From contig JACCXC010000111.1 in the NCBI GenBank assembly GCA_013697275.1, forward strand, positions 1-38,526: a stretch of 38,526 bases of DNA, read 5' to 3'. The stretch comes from Actinomycetota bacterium. Its GTDB lineage: Bacteria > Actinomycetota > Thermoleophilia > Gaiellales > Gaiellaceae. The position numbers and the translations under genes are program-made. The notes beneath the pieces were generated by a model. The model was given only the letters and a program-made list of their open reading frames with translations, did no database searches and was not told the DNA's origin. Every line of letters starts with the position of its first letter. Within the stretch, counting starts at the first letter, position 1. Shown piece after piece: positions 34,856-38,526 of the stretch.

Positions 34856-35769
34856 GGGACGAGCTTGACCGGGATCTCGACCGAGTGGCTTGGCCGCCCG
34901 TCGCCATCCGCGTCGTCGTCCTGGACGAGGAGCGTGCCCATCTGGGCCGTCGAGACCTTGAAGCGAAGCTGCGTCGAGAAGTCGCCGCGGCAGCCGGTTC
35001 CGCAGGTCGCCGTGGTGAACGTGCGCACGAGCTCCTTGCCCTTCGCATCCAGGAGGACGAGCGTGACGTTAGCCTCGAACACGTTGGCGCTGCCCGAGAC
35101 CGTGAACGGGCTGGAGACCGATTGCCTCTGCGTGGGCGACTCGACCACGATCGGCGCGTCGAGCTCCTCGTAGTCCTTCCGCGTCACGGGCTTGTCCAGC
35201 ACGATGCCCTCGCCCGAGAAGACGTCGACGGGCTCGCCGTCCAGGTGGAAGCGCACCGACTTCACCGTGTCGAACTCCGTCATCGTGTAGACGACCTGGG
35301 CGAGCCGCAGGAACATCGAGCGCGAGCCGCCGCCCGACTCGAACTCCGAGCTCAGGTCGACGGTCGCGATGTCGCTCTCGAGGTTGATCCCGAGGAGCCG
35401 GGTGCCGGCCGGGATCGCGGTGGCGAGGCCGGACCCCGACGGCGGGCCGTCGAGGAGGAGCTCGACCGCCGCCAAGGCAACGCCTTCGGGCGCGGGAGCT
35501 TCGATCGTGGTCGGGGAGAGCTCGTCTCCGCGTGCGAACCAGACCGTGTAGTTGCGCCGAGCGCCCGCTGCGGTCTCGGCGGGCTCGGACGTGGTCTCGC
35601 CGGGCGAGGTGGACTCGGAGCTGGTGGTCTCCCCCGCCGTACCCGCCGTACCCGCCGTACCCGCCTCTCCCGGCACCGGGCCGGCCGAGACGGCGCCCTC
35701 CTCGGTACCGCAGCCGGCTGCCGGAAGGACGAGGGCGAGTGTGAGAAGCAGAAGCACGAGCGATTTCAT
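34852..35769 (-). CDS. GerMN/Gmad2-domain lipoprotein
   Basis: Lipobox LPAAGC; GVALAAVELLLDGPPSGSGLATAIPAGTRLLGINLESDIATVDLSSEF (GerMN); IVVESPTQRQSVSSPFTVSGSANVFEANVTLVL (Gmad2). Confidence 0.87.
   Translation of the reverse strand: MKSLVLLLLTLALVLPAAGCGTEEGAVSAGPVPGEAGTAGTAGTAGETTSSESTSPGETTSEPAETAAGARRNYTVWFARGDELSPTTIEAPAPEGVALAAVELLLDGPPSGSGLATAIPAGTRLLGINLESDIATVDLSSEFESGGGSRSMFLRLAQVVYTMTEFDTVKSVRFHLDGEPVDVFSGEGIVLDKPVTRKDYEELDAPIVVESPTQRQSVSSPFTVSGSANVFEANVTLVLLDAKGKELVRTFTTATCGTGCRGDFSTQLRFKVSTAQMGTLLVQDDDADGDGRPSHSVEIPVKLVP
35633..35665. repeat. 9-bp tandem repeat CCCGCCGTA, about 3.7 copies
   Basis: CCCGCCGTA x3 plus CCCGCC, in frame, encoding (GTA)n in the lipoprotein linker. 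Confidence 0.9.
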
Positions 35770-37217
35770 CGAGAGCCTCCTTCAGGTGGACGCTCTCCAT
35801 CGTCGTCCGGGCATTCGACAGAGTCGTGACCGGCGTGCAACGATTCCGTCACAGGCAGTCGGAGCGTGAAGCGAGCGCCGTGGCCCGGCTCGCTTGCGAC
35901 CTCTACGTCGCCGCCGAGAAGCCGGGCATTCTCGCGGGCGATCGCCAGCCCGAGGCCGCTCCCCGGGCCGGCGCGCGAGGGGTCGGCCTTGTAGAAGCGC
36001 TCGAAGACGTGCGGTAGGTGCTCGGCCGGGATGCCAGGACCGCGATCGGTGACCTCCACGACTGCCGAGCCCTCTTCGTTCGAGACGCGGACGGCCGCCT
36101 CGCCGTTCCCGTGGGCGAGCGCGTTGCCGACGAGGTTCCCGAGGATCCGTTCCAGCCGCCGGCGGTCGCTCTCGATCGTGACCGGCTCCTCGTCGACCCT
36201 GACCCGCCCATCGGCGTCGTGGGCCCGAACCACCGAGGCGACCGTCGCACCGAGATCGACGGGCTCGCGTCGCAGCGGCTCGGCTCCAGCGTCGAGACGG
36301 GAGATCTCCATCAGGTCGTCGACGAGCCCGCGCAGGCGCCCGACGTCGGCGACGAGCAGCTCGGCCGGGCGGCGGGCATCGGCGGGAAGGCTGTCGATGT
36401 GCTCGGCAAGGAGCGAGGCCTCGGCGACCAGGGCCGTCAGTGGGGTGCGGAGCTCATGAGCGACGTCGGCCGTGAAGCGTCGCTCGCGCGACTGGGCCTG
36501 GGAGAGCGCGACGATCTTTCCCTGGAGTGCGTCGGCCATCTCGTTGAAGGAGGCGGCCCAGGCGCCGAACTCGTCGGCCCGCTCGACCGGGATGCGAGTC
36601 TCCAGGAGGCCCTCGGCGAGCGAGCGAGCGGCCTCGCTGGCCCGTGCGACGGGCGCGAGCGTGCGTCGCGCGAGGATCCAGCCGACGATCCCCGCGAGGA
36701 GGGCGACCGCGCCGACGCCGACGAGCAGGATCGTGCGCAGCTGGTCGAGCTCGTCGTGTAACTCCCGCTCGTCGAAGAAGAAGTAGACGTCGAGCTCCGA
36801 TTCGGCCACGCGGCCACCGGCCACCAGGTACGGCACGTCGCGTAGCGTGACTCGCTCGTAGCCGAGCTCGCCGCGTGTGACGAGGCTCCCGAGGTCGCGG
36901 GGGACGTCGCCGGCGCCAAGCGAGAGGCTCGACGAGAAAGCGGACTCGCCGGATGTCGCGACCGTCGTGAACTCCCCGCGTCGCTGGAGCGCCTCGACAA
37001 CGCCTCGAATGCCCCCTTCGTCGACCACTTCGCCCGCGAGCACGAGGTTGAAGCGGGACTGGTCGAGGGCGCGGTCGACCGATCCGGTCAGTCGGTCCTC
37101 GCGAACGACGAGGTAAGACCCCGTCGCAAGTGCAGCCGCTGAGAGCCCTGCGACGAGGATGAAGGCGATCGTGAGCCGGCGGCGCAGGCGTCCCGGGGTG
37201 ATCCGCCGCTCGGCCAT
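35766..37217 (-). CDS. Sensor histidine kinase (TM, HAMP, HisKA, HATPase_c)
   Basis: FTADVAHELRTPLTALVAEASLLAEHID; LVGNALAHGNGEA; GPGIPAEHLPHVFERFYKADPSRAGPGSGLGLAIA. Confidence 0.95.
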   Translation of the reverse strand: MAERRITPGRLRRRLTIAFILVAGLSAAALATGSYLVVREDRLTGSVDRALDQSRFNLVLAGEVVDEGGIRGVVEALQRRGEFTTVATSGESAFSSSLSLGAGDVPRDLGSLVTRGELGYERVTLRDVPYLVAGGRVAESELDVYFFFDERELHDELDQLRTILLVGVGAVALLAGIVGWILARRTLAPVARASEAARSLAEGLLETRIPVERADEFGAWAASFNEMADALQGKIVALSQAQSRERRFTADVAHELRTPLTALVAEASLLAEHIDSLPADARRPAELLVADVGRLRGLVDDLMEISRLDAGAEPLRREPVDLGATVASVVRAHDADGRVRVDEEPVTIESDRRRLERILGNLVGNALAHGNGEAAVRVSNEEGSAVVEVTDRGPGIPAEHLPHVFERFYKADPSRAGPGSGLGLAIARENARLLGGDVEVASEPGHGARFTLRLPVTESLHAGHDSVECPDDDGERPPEGGSR

Positions 37218-37900
37218 CAGCCCGCTTCGACCCGGTATCCGACCCCGCGCACGGTGAGCAGGATCCGGGGCTCCTTTGGGTCGTCCTCGATCTTCGCGCG
37301 CAGGCGCTGCACGGCTGCATCGACGAGCCGCGAGTCGCCTAGGTACTCGTAGTTCCAGACGCGCTCGAGGAGGAGCTCCCTGGTGAAGACCTGACGCGGG
37401 CGGCTCGCCAGCTCGAGCAGGAGTCGGAACTCGGTCGCCGTCAGGGCCACGTCCTGGCCGTCCTTCCGGACTCGGAAGCCGGCCGGGTCGATCTCGAGGC
37501 CGCCGACGGTCAGGACGTCTGCGACAGCCACGTCGGCGGCCGCGCGGCGAAGCGCTGCGCGCACGCGGGCCACGAGCTCGGGCAGCTCGAACGGCTTCGT
37601 GACGTAGTCGTCCGCGCCGAGCTCGAGCCCGACGACCACGTCAACGGTGTCGGCCTTGGCGGAGAGCATGAGGATCGGCACGCGGCTCTCCCGGCGGATC
37701 TCGCGGCAGACCTCGTACCCGTCGAGCTCGGGCAGCATCACGTCGAGGACGACCAGGTCGTGCGTGCCGGAGCGGAAGCGCTCCAGGGCCTCGCGCCCGT
37801 TCGCCGCCGTCGTTACGTGGAAACCGGCCCGCTCGAGGCCGAGCGTGGTCACCTCGCGGATCGACGCGTCGTCCTCGACCAGAAGAACGCGCTCGTCCAT
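37217..37900 (-). CDS. OmpR/PhoB-family response regulator
   Basis: ATG 37900 inside the longer ORF; VLLVEDDASIREVTTLGLERAGF; VVLDVMLPELDGYEVCREI; GADDYVTKPFELPELVARVRAALRR; VRGVGYRVE. Confidence 0.95.
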   Translation of the reverse strand: MDERVLLVEDDASIREVTTLGLERAGFHVTTAANGREALERFRSGTHDLVVLDVMLPELDGYEVCREIRRESRVPILMLSAKADTVDVVVGLELGADDYVTKPFELPELVARVRAALRRAAADVAVADVLTVGGLEIDPAGFRVRKDGQDVALTATEFRLLLELASRPRQVFTRELLLERVWNYEYLGDSRLVDAAVQRLRAKIEDDPKEPRILLTVRGVGYRVEAG

Positions 37901-37911
37901 GCAGGGGAAGC

Positions 37912-38523
37912 CTACGGCGGGGATCCGACCTTGCCGGCGACGCGCCGGCCCAGGCTCTCGCGAACTGCGGGCCAGTCGTCGTCGATTACCGAGTACCAGG
38001 CCGAGTCGCGCAGCTCTCCGCCGCGGACGACCATGTGCTTGCGGAAGATCCCCTCGAACTGGGATGGCAGCGCCTCGAGCGCGCGCCGCGCCCGCTCGTT
38101 GCGAGCGTCGGTCTTGAACTCGACGCGCTGGCACCTCAGCGTCTCGAACGCGTGCTCGAGGAGAAGGAGCTTCGCCTCGGCGTTCGCACCCGTGTTCCAG
38201 GCGGCACGGCCGAGCCACGTGTAGCCGACCTCGAGCCCGCGGTGCTTCGGGCGCAGGGAGAGGTAGCGCGTGCTTCCGAGCGGCACACCGGAGGCACGCG
38301 AGCAGACGGCGAAGGCGGCCTCCAGCCCCGCGGCCGACTGGGCGAGCGCCGTCTGGAACCACTCGCGCCAGGCGTCGCGGTTCTCGTCGGCCCGCACGAT
38401 CATCCACTGCCAGACCTCGGGATCCTCGGCCGCTGCCCAGAGGCCCTCCTCGTGCTCGGCCGCGAGCGGCTCAAGGACGACGATTCGGCCCTCGAGGCGC
38501 GTCGCGAGCCCCGGCCAGGTCAC
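37912..38523 (-). CDS. GNAT acetyltransferase, RimJ/RimL-like
   Basis: LRPKHRGLEVGYTWLGRAAWNTGANAEAKLLLLEHAFETLRCQRVEFKTDARNERARRALEALPSQFEGIFRKHMV. Confidence 0.88.
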   Translation of the reverse strand: MTWPGLATRLEGRIVVLEPLAAEHEEGLWAAAEDPEVWQWMIVRADENRDAWREWFQTALAQSAAGLEAAFAVCSRASGVPLGSTRYLSLRPKHRGLEVGYTWLGRAAWNTGANAEAKLLLLEHAFETLRCQRVEFKTDARNERARRALEALPSQFEGIFRKHMVVRGGELRDSAWYSVIDDDWPAVRESLGRRVAGKVGSPP

Positions 38524-38526
38524 AAC

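Noticed and set aside
34558-35829. 423-aa plus-strand ORF
   Set aside because: Antisense to two lipoproteins with signal peptides and GerMN motifs.
1-38526. CRISPR array, prophage, transposon or toxin-antitoxin system
   Set aside because: No spaced direct-repeat arrays, no transposase, integrase or phage structural motifs, and no recognisable TA pair found by reading the ORFs and the intergenic regions I examined.

Overview
High-GC chromosomal segment, most like an actinobacterium of the Thermoleophilia/Gaiellales type (inferred from gene content and codon usage; not tested). It is mainly housekeeping. Left to right it carries: a 5'-truncated moeA; an M28 peptidase; a response regulator/histidine kinase/HtrA trio; a solo DNA methyltransferase; an RsbW-like ATPase; TreT and OtsA trehalose genes; moaC/mogA; a ubiA-ccmABCD-hemCD operon; a SAM hydroxide adenosyltransferase (DUF62); a methyltransferase; tRNA-Phe; arginase; two envelope proteins; rarA; M20 peptidase; DUF1385; nicotinate phosphoribosyltransferase; an FtsH-like protease; methylmalonyl-CoA epimerase; an ECF sigma factor; a divergent YchF-like GTPase; M29 aminopeptidase; arsR; a YhaM-like HD protein; DUF1015; an IMPase; and a second response regulator/kinase/GerMN-lipoprotein operon. 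I see no mobile elements, CRISPR arrays or rRNA. The most interesting signals are not in the ORF track: (1) a 16-aa, 7-Cys micropeptide (MRKACCDCEGCGCGCC) with a perfect Shine-Dalgarno, divergent from an arsR gene; (2) a recurrent TANNNT hexamer 6-8 nt upstream of transcription-unit start codons, implying widespread leaderless transcripts; (3) two genes (DUF62 and M28) whose reading frames contain no ATG/GTG/TTG at the true N-terminus, but where the same hexamer points to ATC and GTT/CTG; (4) a 20-bp divergent intergenic region with a symmetric two-way -10; and (5) a YchF-like GTPase with a deleted switch II region.
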